The position numbers and the translations under genes were made by a program. A stretch of 64,000 bases of DNA from Symsagittifera roscoffensis (taxonomy: Eukaryota; Xenacoelomorpha; Acoela; Convolutidae), in assembly GCF_963678635.1 (NCBI RefSeq), contig NC_087063.1, forward strand, positions 30,888,599 through 30,952,598, read 5' to 3'. Of the stretch, positions 25,001 to 36,438 are shown in pieces (positions within the stretch are counted from its first letter, which is position 1; each line of letters begins with the position of its first letter). The notes under the pieces were generated by a model, which was given only the letters and a program-made list of their open reading frames with translations, did not search any database and was not told where the DNA came from.

Positions 25001-25687
25001 TCAAGTTCTACGCCGAAAGCAAAACAGCGTCCGAAACTGAAACGCATTGACTCTCACACTCCTCTTGAAGATATCGTGGACACATTTCACAATCGAAATT
25101 TGGCACCGTCTGAATGGGAGAAGTACGCGGACCAATTGTTAAAAAGAGGAGTGTAGCGAGTTGCGGATGAACTTCGAGAAAATCCTCAACAAAGCTCGGA
25201 ACTGGACACAAACTTCGAACCACCACAAGGATTCTCGGACGAATCAAGTGCAGAAGAGTCAGGTATTAGACGAAGTTCGAGACAAACAAAAAACAAAGAA
25301 CCCAAACGATTCGGAGATCCGATAAAACATTCAATCAAAGAAATATCTGAAAACCTTACAGGTAGAGGTCTTCTAAAGGAGGCACTTAGACAATACAGAA
25401 ACCAACTGAGAGATTTTAAAGATCGGGACGACAGACCATTAGAATCGAAAGTGCGACGACTCGAAAGACATCTATTTATGCGAAAATTCGGATATGCTAC
25501 CTTGGATGAGGGAGTCGATTGGAACCCGAGTTGGGAAATCGAGCTGGAGGAAAACTGAAAAATACATAATCCAAAATCGTCAATTACCAGAAAAACAAAA
25601 ACTTTTCTTTGAACTGAGTAAATTAAACTCTTTAAATAAATTATCCTACTGATGTTGTATAATTTATTTCTTTCACCGTGGGGGGTG

Positions 25688-25944
25688 TGTCATACCGCTA
25701 CTGCAGTAGCAGTATTTATTATACGTATGTACATCTAACCTCTGGTGCTCAATCATTATTTTATGGTATTCTCAAGGTCATACGTAAGTGTTGACACTGA
25801 GATTAAGCGAGAGATCAGAGTACTTACCAATGATCTATCTCTCAGTACATAAGAAACCAAGAAAAGAGAAAATCTAAATTCAATATTCAGAATACAGTAT
25901 TGAATTACAATTTGTTTTCAATTGATATCGCAACGCATATCACA
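25688..25944 (+). repeat. 3' LTR of element 2
   Basis: Second 257-bp LTR copy, preceded by the polypurine tract CCGTGGGGGGTG and followed by target duplication TCGGA. Its four differences from the 5' LTR are all G to A or C to T when read 5' LTR to 3' LTR. Confidence 0.97.
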
Positions 25945-26539
25945 TCGGAGTAAAATTTCAATCTACATTTAAACTCATGGAGTCAATGTTTTAATAGGCC
26001 TTTCAAAAAATTTCGTTAACAATAATTATTTCAACCGCCAAACTTTGTCTGAATTAATAAAAAATCACTCCAGTGTAAATTTTTTGTTGCTTTCTTGGAA
26101 AACCGGGACAAAAACCCAAGAATTATTGGTCTTATTAAAAATTATGAAGTATCTTTTTCTCTTTTTTCAACTATTTTTACTCATTTCTTGTATAATAGCA
26201 TGAAATTTAGTTTTAAATGAAAGTTGAGCCCAAAGATTGTAGTTGTTGCATAAAACGTTTATCGGAGCACAAATAATTTTTGACACCCAAATATGACCAG
26301 AACAACTTTCAACTTAAAAGTTAAAGTTTGTTTTTCTAGTTGAAATAAAAGTTTGTGGCATTAAATTTCTACCTGCTTATTAATCACTAAACGCTCCTAT
26401 ATTTTGCTTTCAAAAAACTATGCAGAGCTAAAACAAACGAAAGTTTGGCGTAAGTTGAAAGAAGCATTTTGAACGATAAGAACAAGCAGTCGAAAATAAA
26501 CCACGATTTTTTTATACTTAACAAGATATCTCATTTTAG

Positions 26540-27594
26540 GGTCAAAATATGGAGCAATGTGTCCTATATTACCCCTGCAACCAGCTACCTGGTCAACGAT
26601 GTCCTCGATCTCTCCTCGGGTCTGTGGGACTTCGGACACATCCAATGGAAACTGGCGCTGGCTCTCGCTTTCATCTGGGTTGTCACTTTCCTCTGTGTTG
26701 TCAAGGGAATCAAATCCACCGGAAAAGTTGTTTATTTCACCGCTACATTCCCTTACTTTATTTTATTCATACTGTTTATCAGGGGAATTACACTCGAGGG
26801 AGCCATGGTTGGGATTCGAAAGTACCTCACGCCCGATTTCGCAAAACTGAGTGATTTAAATGTCTGGGCTGACGCTTTCCAGCAAGTGTTTTACTCTATG
26901 GGTCCAGGATGGGGCGGACTTTTGACCTTTGCAAGTTTTAACGACTTCAACCACAACATTCAAAAAGACGCCATTTTAGTGACTATGGTCTCGGCTTTCA
27001 CGAGTTTCTTTGGTGGTTTTGTTGTTTTTAGTATTCTCGGATTTCTCTCGTATTCCTACAATTCGCCGATAGAGAATATTGCGTCAACTGGGATAACAGT
27101 CGCGTTCGAAACTTACCCCGCAGCTCTCGCTCAAATGCCGTTTGCCCAATTTTGGTCGTTTATATTTTTCTTCATGATAATCATTCTCGGACTTGACAGC
27201 GAGTTTGGAATGTTGGAAGCTCTCATCTGCGCTGTCGTAGACTCATACCCGAACCGACTGCACAAATACAAAATGCATATAACAGCTGTAGTATCGATGC
27301 TATTTTTTCTGACCGGGCTTATTTTCGTAACCCAAGGGGGGATGTTTCTAGTCACAATAATCGACACCTACTTCGCTATTTTCGGACTGCTAATCGTGTG
27401 TTTCACAGAAAGTGTCGTATTTGCATACATGTATGGGTATAATAAATTCAGTATGGACATTGCAGAGATGCTAGGGAAGCCTCCGAGTCGCTACTTCCAG
27501 GCCATGTGGTGTGTGGTCACGCCCTCTTTGATTGTGTTCATACTCGTATCTCTCTTTCTTAAGAGTGGGGGATCAACTCAGATGGCATACCAGG
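26540..27594 (+). CDS. SLC6 Na+/Cl- coupled transporter, exon 2
   Basis: Encodes residues 222-573, from mid extracellular loop 2 through about TM11, between acceptor CATTTTAG and donor CAGG|GTAAGC. Its first base completes Glu222. Asn228 (NVS) is a likely loop 2 glycosylation site. VKGIKSTGKVVYFTATFPY marks TM4-TM5, and the unwound TM6 reads YSMGPGWGGLLTFASFN (340-356). TM7 has Ser377 at the position of the chloride-binding Ser of GAT1, but Ser373 where the Na1-site Asn of the family is expected. TM8 has GLDSEF (439-444); the acidic-Ser pair of the Na2 site is present, with Glu in place of the usual Gln. The large single exon for TM4-TM11 is intron-poor compared with vertebrate SLC6 genes. 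Confidence 0.95.
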
Positions 27595-27924
27595 GTAAGC
27601 ATTTGGTTTTTCTTCGCCAACTTCCGTTAATTGAATCTTTTAGTAATTATTATATAGTCAATTAGTCTATGACACTGCGTAATCTTTATGGAACCTGAAA
27701 AGTACATAAGCAAAAGTTGGTGAAAAATTAAGAATCCTTATAGTCAGGCAAGAGACATTTCAAGGATGTGAATGTTATTGATTGATATTACTTCAGTTAG
27801 CATTCGAGAGTTGAACAGCCTTTTTGGGATAATGTAATGCAGAATAAATGCTATTCATCGAATCATTGAAGAATCTCATTGCATAAAACAATGATTGTTG
27901 CCAAACTTGATCACGTCCTTTCAG

Positions 27925-28166
27925 GCCGAGTGTTTCCCGAGTACACTTCGATGTTGGGCTTGGGGATGGGTTTCTGTGTCGTGCTCATTGTACCGGCTGT
28001 CGGGCTGGTCAAACTGGCTCTGAACAAGTGGGACTGGCGTCCCCTTTTGAAACCAACAAGCGACTGGGGCCCAAAGTCAAGAAGGGTTCGAATCCCGGAC
28101 ACCGCAGCCAAACTTTCAGAAAGTGCGGTAAAACTTCAACTCAATGCGGAGACGAACGATTGCTAA
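27925..28166 (+). CDS. SLC6 Na+/Cl- coupled transporter, exon 3
   Basis: Terminal exon, residues 574-653, after acceptor CACGTCCTTTCAG; the intron from 27595 to 27924 is 330 nt. It completes Gly574 and encodes TM12 (MLGLGMGFCVVLIVPAVGLV region) plus a short cytoplasmic C terminus with the family-typical W-x-P pattern (KWDWRPLLKPTSDWGP). The stop is TAA at 28164-28166. The total of 1,962 coding nt divides exactly by three across the exons, supporting the complete model. No AATAAA was found close downstream. Confidence 0.93.
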
Positions 28167-28922
28167 CTATATTTATGTAACATTTTTGTTATAAAACTTC
28201 ATTTAGTGTGGGCTATAATTAGTTAAAAGATAGCTCGAACTCGAATTAGATAACTGTTAGTAATAATTTTCATTTTGCCAAAACAACGGAAACTTTTTAT
28301 TTGCTTAAATTGATGAAAAAACTTTTAATGTTTGTAGCCCATACGCCGATGGTTTATATTGTTGCTAAACGCAAATTAGTTTAAATTCTTTGAATTTCAG
28401 TTATTAATGAAACAATTGCAATAATTTTTTAGAAATCGAATGTGAAATTAATAATTTGTATCTGTATTATTGTTAATTGTAAATCTTTGTAATTCAATAT
28501 TATTTTACCTACTGCGCTAAATTTAAATAGCAGTTTTTGATCATTTTTTTCTATCTAACCGGTAACAATAATTGCGTCAATTTTTTTACTTGACGTAAAA
28601 GTATTGACGCAATTTCTGATAACTTAATTTCGCTGAAGTTCGAACAGTTCAATTTAAATGTTTTAATTCTCATTTGTCGTCCTAATGTAATGTCGTCTTG
28701 TGTCCTGTTGATCTGTTGCTTTATTTACATAGCAAGAGCATCTATTTTGAGATTTTTTCCAAAATTTTCAAACGTTTTCACGTCAAAAAACGCAGTTTGT
28801 CTGACGTTCCTCGGATTTACGAGCAGGATTTGCGGAGGGCGACAGCTTTTTTTTAATAGTGGCTGCCAAACTTTTCCAAAGGGTCCCCCATTTGACTTAT
28901 CTAAAATCGCCTGCGGTGACAA
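28167..28922. other. 3' flank of SLC6 gene
   Basis: Presumed 3' UTR and intergenic DNA. It contains a small perfect inverted repeat ATTGCGTCAAT / ATTGACGCAAT around 28570-28613. An open frame at 28690-28932 shows no family features. Nothing else recognised. Confidence 0.4.
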
Positions 28923-29072
28923 TACCAACTAGTCTTGATGGAGCGCGCGCTGACAATACTAAGTTACTGCTATCAACAGTACAAATAAAATTGTTTCATT
29001 ACTAACAATCATTACTGTTCTAAAACAGTATAATCATGCGCCCAATCATGCTACTCTGCTGACTAGTTGGTA
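28923..29072. repeat. 150-bp segment with 12-bp perfect terminal inverted repeats
   Basis: TACCAACTAGTC at 28923-28934 is the exact complement of GACTAGTTGGTA at 29061-29072. The segment has no coding capacity, so a tiny MITE is possible. No target duplication is evident and no second copy was noticed in the window. Confidence 0.4.
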
Positions 29073-29463
29073 CAACTTTTCTTATAAGATAAAAGTACAT
29101 TTTTTCAATTTTCAACAACCTAAGTAATTCTGTGCTGCCTATACTAAGTTTTATCAATCGACTGAAAACTACTAAACTTTAACTTAACATTCACAGTGAT
29201 GGAAAGCAGTACAATCAGGTGATCAAAAAAAAACATTTGACAAGTTTGAAAAATTCGATGTTTGAAAATAACCTTTTAACGCAGAGTTTTCTATTAAGAA
29301 AAATTATGATAAGACATTGCGCAAAATCTCAATCATTTAGGATCCTAAAATACATTGTTATGATTTGAAATGTTGTAATTCTCGAAAAGGAAAAACTATT
29401 ACAATAGGAACTCATCATAACAATAACAACAACTAAAACAAAAACACCCCTTCAATTCTTGTT

Positions 29464-29504
29464 TTATAGAAGCTTCAAACACAAAGAGTTTGAAGCTTCT
29501 ATAA
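29464..29504. repeat. perfect 17-bp hairpin
   Basis: TTATAGAAGCTTCAAAC, a 7-nt loop and its exact complement GTTTGAAGCTTCTATAA. The stem is perfect. Function unknown; too short for a typical pre-miRNA, and it does not end in a T run as a terminator would. Confidence 0.6.
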
Positions 29505-31236
29505 ATTACTTCAAGTCTGATCACAGCTATCCTCCATCAACTATGATAGATTTGATTAAAATGTATATCCTGGCCAACTTTGGAACAATAAAATCACAGT
29601 ATCAAAATATTAGCTGAAAGTTAGTGCACCGATTTCTGCTGAGCTATCGGCTTAAATTCGCACAAAAAAACCACCGGCAAATTCTCATTACGAGGCCAAA
29701 CTGTGTATTTTGTGAATTGTAAGCGGAATCCGCAACAAGGATGTAATCCTTTGTTCTTCTTTTGTTGTCTCATTTTTTAATCGTTCCGACAAAGTTTTAT
29801 CATGTTTAAAGATTTGTCTCTGGAATCCAGGAATATACAGACACAAAATTGGCCTCGTAATGCTGGCGAAAACAGCCTGTCTGATTGGAGCATTTTCCAC
29901 TGAATCCAGACATGGGTTAGGTTATTCAAACACAATTCTATAATTCGAAAAAAAATATGAGGCGGGAAGAGCAAAGCATTTTTTGCCGAACTCTCAAGTT
30001 GAGAGATTTGGTCTCTAAAATCTAATTGCTACCTTTTTCTCAATTTTAATTTTTTCAAAAGCCAAGTAAAAATCAAAAGCAGAGTGAAGCATGCTTTGCT
30101 CATACATCTGAGTTTTTTGCATCTTAAGTAAATGAAAACTGAAAAAAAAACATCTCAAGGACTTCTGAAAACACCAAAGATGTTTTCTGATGATTCAGTT
30201 ATCTCAACTATTCGCGATAAAAATGGTCCGCAAAAAAATTAACACTGTTTTGAGAAAAAAAAGCGAAAGACTAATAAGCTATAGGGCTGGGGGAGTAACC
30301 ATTTTTCATTTTACTGAGGAGCGCAAAATCATAACACTTTTCAAATGTACAACCTCAAAGGAATTTCAATTTTTTAATGTCTCGACTATTTTTAACAAAC
30401 AGCAGAAACAGTTTCTAACTACAGTTTACAAGTCGCCTGGTTTGAATTGACTCATTTTTGTGAGCCCTGCATTGTTTGAGCCAATTGTTTGAATGAAAAA
30501 TTGATTCTAAAAATAAACATATAGTACGCGAAGAATTTCACGAAAATATATCAGCAGCGCCACAAAAAATAATAAAAATAAAATTAGATTAGCTCACTAA
30601 AATTTAGAGTTGCTGGATATGGAAAAGATATCTGAACAAATTGAAAATAAACGGGTTTTCCCTAAAAATGTTTTTGATTGATATTGGCTAAACAAAAATT
30701 GTGCAACGGAAGAATTTTACGATAAACGTTATAAAAAATGGAATAACAAGAATTAAAAATCAGTGTCATTTGGTTTTTACCTATAATTAATTAAAGTAAG
30801 TTTAAAAGTAGTGTAATTGGTACCAATGAAAAATTTGAATTTCTGCAGCAACAGAAACAAAACACAAAGCTATATTACAAAAAAATGGACGGCAAAATAA
30901 AATCAAAATGCCATTGCTAAGAAACGCAAACTACTAACTTCAATTTCTAATGGGAATATTTTAGGGGCGAAAAAAATGGAGGCAAAAAACTGGGTTTGTA
31001 AATTAAAAAAGAATTTCAAAACAAACTAAAGACACAAAATTTTAACATAACTGAACAACCCAAAAAAATTTTTTTGTGAGTATGTGAAAGCTGTTGAAGC
31101 CGTTTATTGAAAAAACAGCTCAGAAACTGAAACAGTTCAGTTAATTGCATAGGTATTGAACATTTTTTTTCTCGCAAACTGTGCAGAGTTATCAACTGAA
31201 TTTCAAAACAGTAATTTTTATAAAATTTATCAAAAG
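29505..31236. other. intergenic, nothing recognised
   Basis: AT-rich DNA with short open frames lacking motifs, splice support or GC enrichment. No repeat shared with the rest of the window was noticed. Confidence 0.4.
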
Positions 31237-31403
31237 AAAAAGTATTAATCAATTTTGAGACATTTGTGATAAACTGCTTTGCTTCTTGTCTTGTTTAAAA
31301 TAAATGGTCATCTGTGCAGTCTTAAACAGTTGACTATTATTTGAAACCAGACAAGAAGCAAAGCAATTTATCACAAATATCTCAAAACTGAAAAAATACT
31401 TTT
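31237..31403. repeat. long imperfect hairpin
   Basis: Arms of about 74 nt (31237-31310 and 31331-31403) around a 20-nt loop. The central stem is strong: CTGCTTTGCTTCTTGTCTTG pairs with CAGACAAGAAGCAAAGCA, and GACATTTGTGATAAA with TTTATCACAAATATC. Could be a small palindromic MITE or a pre-miRNA-like precursor; sequence alone does not decide. Confidence 0.65.
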
Positions 31404-33594
31404 TTTCGAAGAAGGAGACAAGCCACTTCTAGATTTGTAATTCTAGACCTAATTCAGGAACTTATGATATTGAAAAATTGTTTGGGAGTTTCTAGACCTA
31501 TCTAAGTGACTTATGGTAATAAAAAATTGTTTGGGAAAATTTTACCGAAAAAAATTATCAGTTTCTTGTACAAACTTAAAGTTTTACGCAGATTTTATTT
31601 TGGATTTTGCAACAAACAATGGGATTTCATAAGTTTGTGTCCCTAAAAAATTAGTTAAATATACATTAACTAGAGATGGCTGGCTGCCACTCCACTGTTC
31701 TAGCTTACAAAAAAGCACAAAGTTAAAGTTGCTGCTAGGTAAGTAACTGGGAAAAAACTTGGATCAAAATTTTACCTTCGGACATTTTAAAAACAACGAA
31801 ACAACGAGTCCAATCATTTTCATTTTTGAGTCAAACAGGTTTTTCTCAGTTTATCTGTTTTCATTAGATTTTACAAGCAGTTTATACAAGCAACAAATGA
31901 ATATAATGGTACATTGGTATACGCAGTTGCCACTGAAAACGCTCTGATAATTTGCGACTACTACAGTTTTCCTTGAATCAATGTGAGTTTGGCGCAAAAA
32001 AAAACAAATGTAACGACAAAACGAAAATCACAAAATATTTGTTCAATCGGTTTGTTGAATAATTTTTTCCGCATTGGAAGGACGGGGATATGCAGATAAC
32101 CAAGTGATACTTTATTTCAAATCAAAATTTGGACAAATCAACTAATACAACTAGAACAAAAAAATTAATAGAAATCAAAAACTAAATCAACCTAAAATAT
32201 CAAAAAAATTAATCACTGTACGACTACAGACACGATATATTTGTCTAAATAATTTCAAAATGAATTTCAGCAAAAAAATTTCTATTGAACCTAAACAGTA
32301 TATAAACAACCTGATCCATAAAATAAGAGATCTTTATTTGATTGGTTGCAACTTCTTTTTAAATTTTTTTGGCTATAAAGCGTTAATGTTTTTAGAAAAA
32401 AAACTGTAATTAGTATACCATAAAAAAATATTCGTTTCAATTGGAAGCAAATAAAACAAAAAAGTAATCAAATCTGAACTCTAATCTCAAAATTATTCCT
32501 TACAAAACGGATCAATGAAATGTAAAATAAGTATACTTTAAATTTCAAAATTTGTAGTTATTTTTTGTAATGCGCAATATTTTTTTTCTGGTTATAGAGC
32601 ACATAGGTTACCCAATTCGGTCTAGACAAAATAGTCAAGGAAAGAAAATTTTCAGCTGAACCTCTAGTGATTATATATCATGTTTATCAGTGTATTTTTT
32701 CAAAATTTGTAAATCACTTACTATTTAGATTAAGTAAAATTTTTAAGTCAAATTTTAAGAACAATTTTGAACTAGCATGTTTTTTGTTTGATAGAGTGTA
32801 AGCATCGTGAACATTTTTAAAGACAGTTTATTTTGTAACTTCCAAAGATTACAAAAATTGAATGCGCGTTTTGAGAGAATGGGCTGAGGCATGATAAAAG
32901 GCGTTTTTAGTTGTGATTTGGATTCACGACCGAAGCTTCTAAAAGTTTGTCAAATTACTGTCCAAGAAAACTCGTAGTTTTTTTCAGCATTAGTTTTTAT
33001 CTACTATCAGTATTCCAAATTGAGTATTAATTTTTTGCATGTGGATTATACATAAAATGCGCCACAATCTATGAATTTTTCTATTCTGCTATTTTCTCTT
33101 GCGTTTCTCAGTTTGATTTCACTGTATCTCCCCACATATATTGGATCTTTTTTATTGTCTTTTGAATATGAACTTTGTCTCTGTAGTAACAAAAATTTGG
33201 GCAATCCACTGTGATTTGTCTGAAGCCTTAGAATCAGTTGTAATGGAATTCAGAGGCGAAAATTTTCAGTTTTGTGTAATAATTTGCATCCAAGCTATAA
33301 CTTGGTATTTTAGAGAAAAACGCTAAAAACGTACACTAAAAAAGCTAGTGCAAACTAATAATAAAAAGGTAAGATTTTTTCACGTAATGCATCCCCTCTA
33401 ACATATATTTCTCCCTGATAATTTGCTCAGAATGAACGCTTTTGCTTGATGATTTTAAACTAAATTGGGCCAGCTATAGCGTTTGCAGGCATGGTTTCCA
33501 AAAAAACTCAAAAGTTTTTTTTCTTTTCCCTCCGAAGTCGTATTAAGATTTTTTCTAAACCGAACATTGCTTCAGAGATAACAAAAAGCAGTTG
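31404..33594. other. intergenic, nothing recognised
   Basis: AT-rich DNA without convincing exons. Two nearly repeated phrases near 31430-31540 (CTAGACCTAATT / CTAGACCTATC with TTGAAAAATTGTTTGGGA) suggest a short local duplication. Otherwise nothing seen. Confidence 0.35.
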
Positions 33595-34100
33595 AAATAT
33601 TCAAGGCTTTGCCTCGATACGAACAGCCTTGTTTAATCTTAAATTTCAATTTTGTCATGTTTTATGGTCGCAGGTTTTGTTTTTAAATTCAGAAAATTAA
33701 CAAAGTTTTTTTTCTCTCTATTTTATCCCTTCAAAAGCTACGTCGTTAGGAACAAAAAACATCATTAGCGTCTTGTAATCTGATAAAATGATCAAATGAT
33801 TAGCTTCAATTCAATTCGGAACGATTTATTTCTTCGCTTACGGTGGTTGAAAGAACAGGAAATATTGCACGTTAATTATCCCAAATTGGCCAAATTGACA
33901 GTTTTGAACCATCATAATCCATAACAAATAATCAAAAGTAAGTTTTTCAAGTTGAGACCAATTATTTATCATACATTAAATAAAACAAATCTTTTGTGAG
34001 TTAAACAGTTGCTGTGTAAAAAAATTCAAAATTTTTTGAACGAAAACAAAACAAGTTATAACCCTTGACAGAACCACTAGTAACTTTTGATCTAATCAGA
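33595..34100. repeat. diverged family A foldback pieces
   Basis: TTCAAGGCTTTGCCTCGATACGAAC at 33600 is the complement of the family A end. It is followed by a forward half-copy body (AATTCGGAACGATTTAT, CGCTTACGG, TTAATTATCCCAAATTGGCC). Two abutting or nested family A copies are likely; limits are approximate. Confidence 0.6.
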
Positions 34101-34736
34101 AACCAACCGAATATAAATCGAACAAAAAATGTGGTGACAAATTAAGTTCTCAAAATTTGTCGCCGCGTATTCCGCAAAATTTGCCATATTTTTGACCTAA
34201 TGAGTTTCCACGCATCTTTAAGCAAAAAATTACAAAAAAAGCTGAAATTGTAGCATTTTTGTGATCGTTGTAAAATTGAAGCAGAATACAGGCTTAAATC
34301 GATGTTTATCTAGATAATCAGTAAATAACTTTTCTCGAATTTTTCCTCATAGTTCAAACGACTGGTCATCAAAGAGCAGCTAAAATTTTTCGGAGATTCC
34401 ATTTTTTGCATTAAGTTTGAATCGCAATTGTCTTATATTCGTATTTGTAATATTTTTTGAATTGCATTCAACGTATAAAACTCATGATTTTCTCGCAGGT
34501 AAATGACATTTACATGTCAAAGTGAAGCCGAAAATTTTTTGATTGCTGTTTTAATTCTCCAAAAAATATAACGCTAACTAAATAATTTGACAAAAGAATG
34601 TGAATGAATAAATGCTTTTATAATTTTCGCAACTTTTCTGCACCTCCGATTCATTGTCATTCTGCATCTAATGGAACTGATTAGCTGGCTTTTTGATGCT
34701 ATTTTCATTTATGTGTTGACTTTTAACTTCTGATGA

Positions 34737-35935
34737 TTACAGGATGGCTCGTATTTAGGCAACACCTGAATTTTTCTACAGCCCTATGACGTCTATGAAT
34801 CAGTTTTTCATTGAAAACTAAAAATTTTTTTGTTTTGTTTTAATTTTTTTTCTGAACGTTTTATCCCCGCACGCATTAACTAATGTATAAATTGATGCCG
34901 ATAAAGTAACGTGCTGATAAAGCTGAATAGCTTGCCCTAATTCCTTTCGGAACAATTCCTAGGACGGCTTAAATAGCCACTTACCTGCTGATAGCACAAA
35001 AAGGTTGCGCGTTTTTGTTCTAAATTGAACAAATTGGTTAATTTTAAAAACCCCATTCAGTTTTCTGAAAAACGATCACAATTGATTTTTTTCAAAATTT
35101 GCACAGAAGAAAAAAATTATAAAATCCCGTTCAGAAATGAAAAAATCCAAACTGAGCATGAATATTCTGGACGTTTTTTGAAAAGCGCAACTAAAAACAC
35201 ATCAAAATTTAGTCAATCAATTTATTTTGTTTTAATCTGTTTCGAATCTACTAAGTTTCATAGAAAACAATAAAACAACTGTTATCTTCTTATATTGCAA
35301 TTGTGGGAATCAGTATTTTAAATGATGCAGGTATTTTTCAAAAACCATTGTTTCAATCACAGAATTTGGTCTAATGATAAATTGTTTCAAGCATATAAAT
35401 ATTGCACGACTTTCTTTTAAAAATGGGATAAAAATTCAATTTGTGCTCGGGGTATTTTTTTCCGGACAAGTTTCGACATTTTTTTTTACAATCAACCTTA
35501 TTGTTTTAAGCTCACTATAAAAAATATAATTCACCTGTGATTCATTTTTGTAAAATTTTAGTGGTTTAAAGACTGCTAATATACCCAATTTGGAACAATT
35601 AACGCGTGATACATTTCGCGCTGTCAACGCGTAGGCGTCGATTTAGTCGTCTTAGAAATAGTTCCAACTTGGTTAAAGTAGACTATTTATCATAAATTAT
35701 ACATCACTGGGAGCGAAACCTATCTTTTTGTATTTTATATGGCGTGTAGGGGGTTGATAAAAAAATCCCAAAAAGTTCTGATAAATTTTTTTTCAAAAAC
35801 TTCTGATAATTTTTTTCATTTTTTTTTTGAAAAACAATTCAATTTTTTTTTCGGCGAAGGCTACTTTGAAGACCTAAGAAAAGCTGTCGGAACCATCAGT
35901 GTTCGCCCAAATACGAGCAAGCTTGTTAAACTTGA
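34737..35935. repeat. family A foldback, long complete copy
   Basis: About 1.2 kb. It starts GGATGGCTCGTATTTAGGCA and ends with the complement TCGCCCAAATACGAGCAAGCTTG. The forward half holds CGGAACAATTCCTAGGACGG and CCTGCTGATAGCACAAAAAGG; the reverse half holds ACCCAATTTGGAACAATTAACGCG. This is the clearest example that the family is an inverted repeat of two about 500-bp halves. No protein encoded. Confidence 0.7.
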
Positions 35936-36438
35936 GACTCGTGTGTTTTCTCTAATCAAAACTTTGTTACACACTTTTCTTCTGTACTACCAATTGTCAA
36001 ACAATATTAAATGCAAGGGAAACAATAAAGAGCATTCTGATGGTTTCATTTTAGCAGCTCTTCTCTATGTTTGCTGAATTAAAATTTTGGACTCTTCAGT
36101 TTTTCCAATGAAATCTTCGCTGCCAATATATACTAATTTCGTGGGGATTGTACCTGCCAAAAACGCAGTTTTTTACTCAAAACATTCAAAAGTGTTTGAG
36201 AAATCTTCGGATATTTATTTGGTTTACAACTGACTGTGTCCTAATTTGGCTGAAACTGGCGTTTTCACAGTTTCATTTTGATAATAGGTTACTCAATAGG
36301 AACAAAATAGAAGATAATATATGTATATTATGAACAGATTCACGTAGAAAAACATGGTAAAATTAAGATATAAAGCGATACCAAAAGCAATGATCGATAG
36401 TAAACTCTACATTTCAGCAGGAACTAAAGTAAACAAAA

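Larger units (their letters stand above)
18741..25944 (+). mobile_element. LTR element 2, Ty3/gypsy-like
   Basis: A 7.2-kb LTR retrotransposon with a 5-bp target duplication TCGGA (18736-18740, 25945-25949), inserted sense in SLC6 intron 1. Gag from 18997 ends with two zinc knuckles near 19.95-20.05 kb (the second, CKHCGKPNHLAKMC, is a standard CX2CX4HX4C). Protease-like sequence lies near 20.3-20.65 kb, reverse transcriptase about 20.8-21.45 kb with FLDD, RNase H about 21.75-22.15 kb, then an unusually long charged spacer to about 23.1 kb, the integrase zinc-binding region about 23.3-23.5 kb, the catalytic core about 23.55-24.0 kb, and a long charged tail to about 25.55 kb. A G-rich polypurine tract (GTGGGGGGTG) precedes the 3' LTR. 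No envelope protein is evident. It is younger and less damaged than element 1, with about three breaks; not whole. Confidence 0.97.

Noticed and set aside
28690-28932. 80-codon open frame after the SLC6 gene, with cysteines
   Set aside because: No signal-peptide cleavage context or conserved cysteine spacing; probably chance in the 3' flank.
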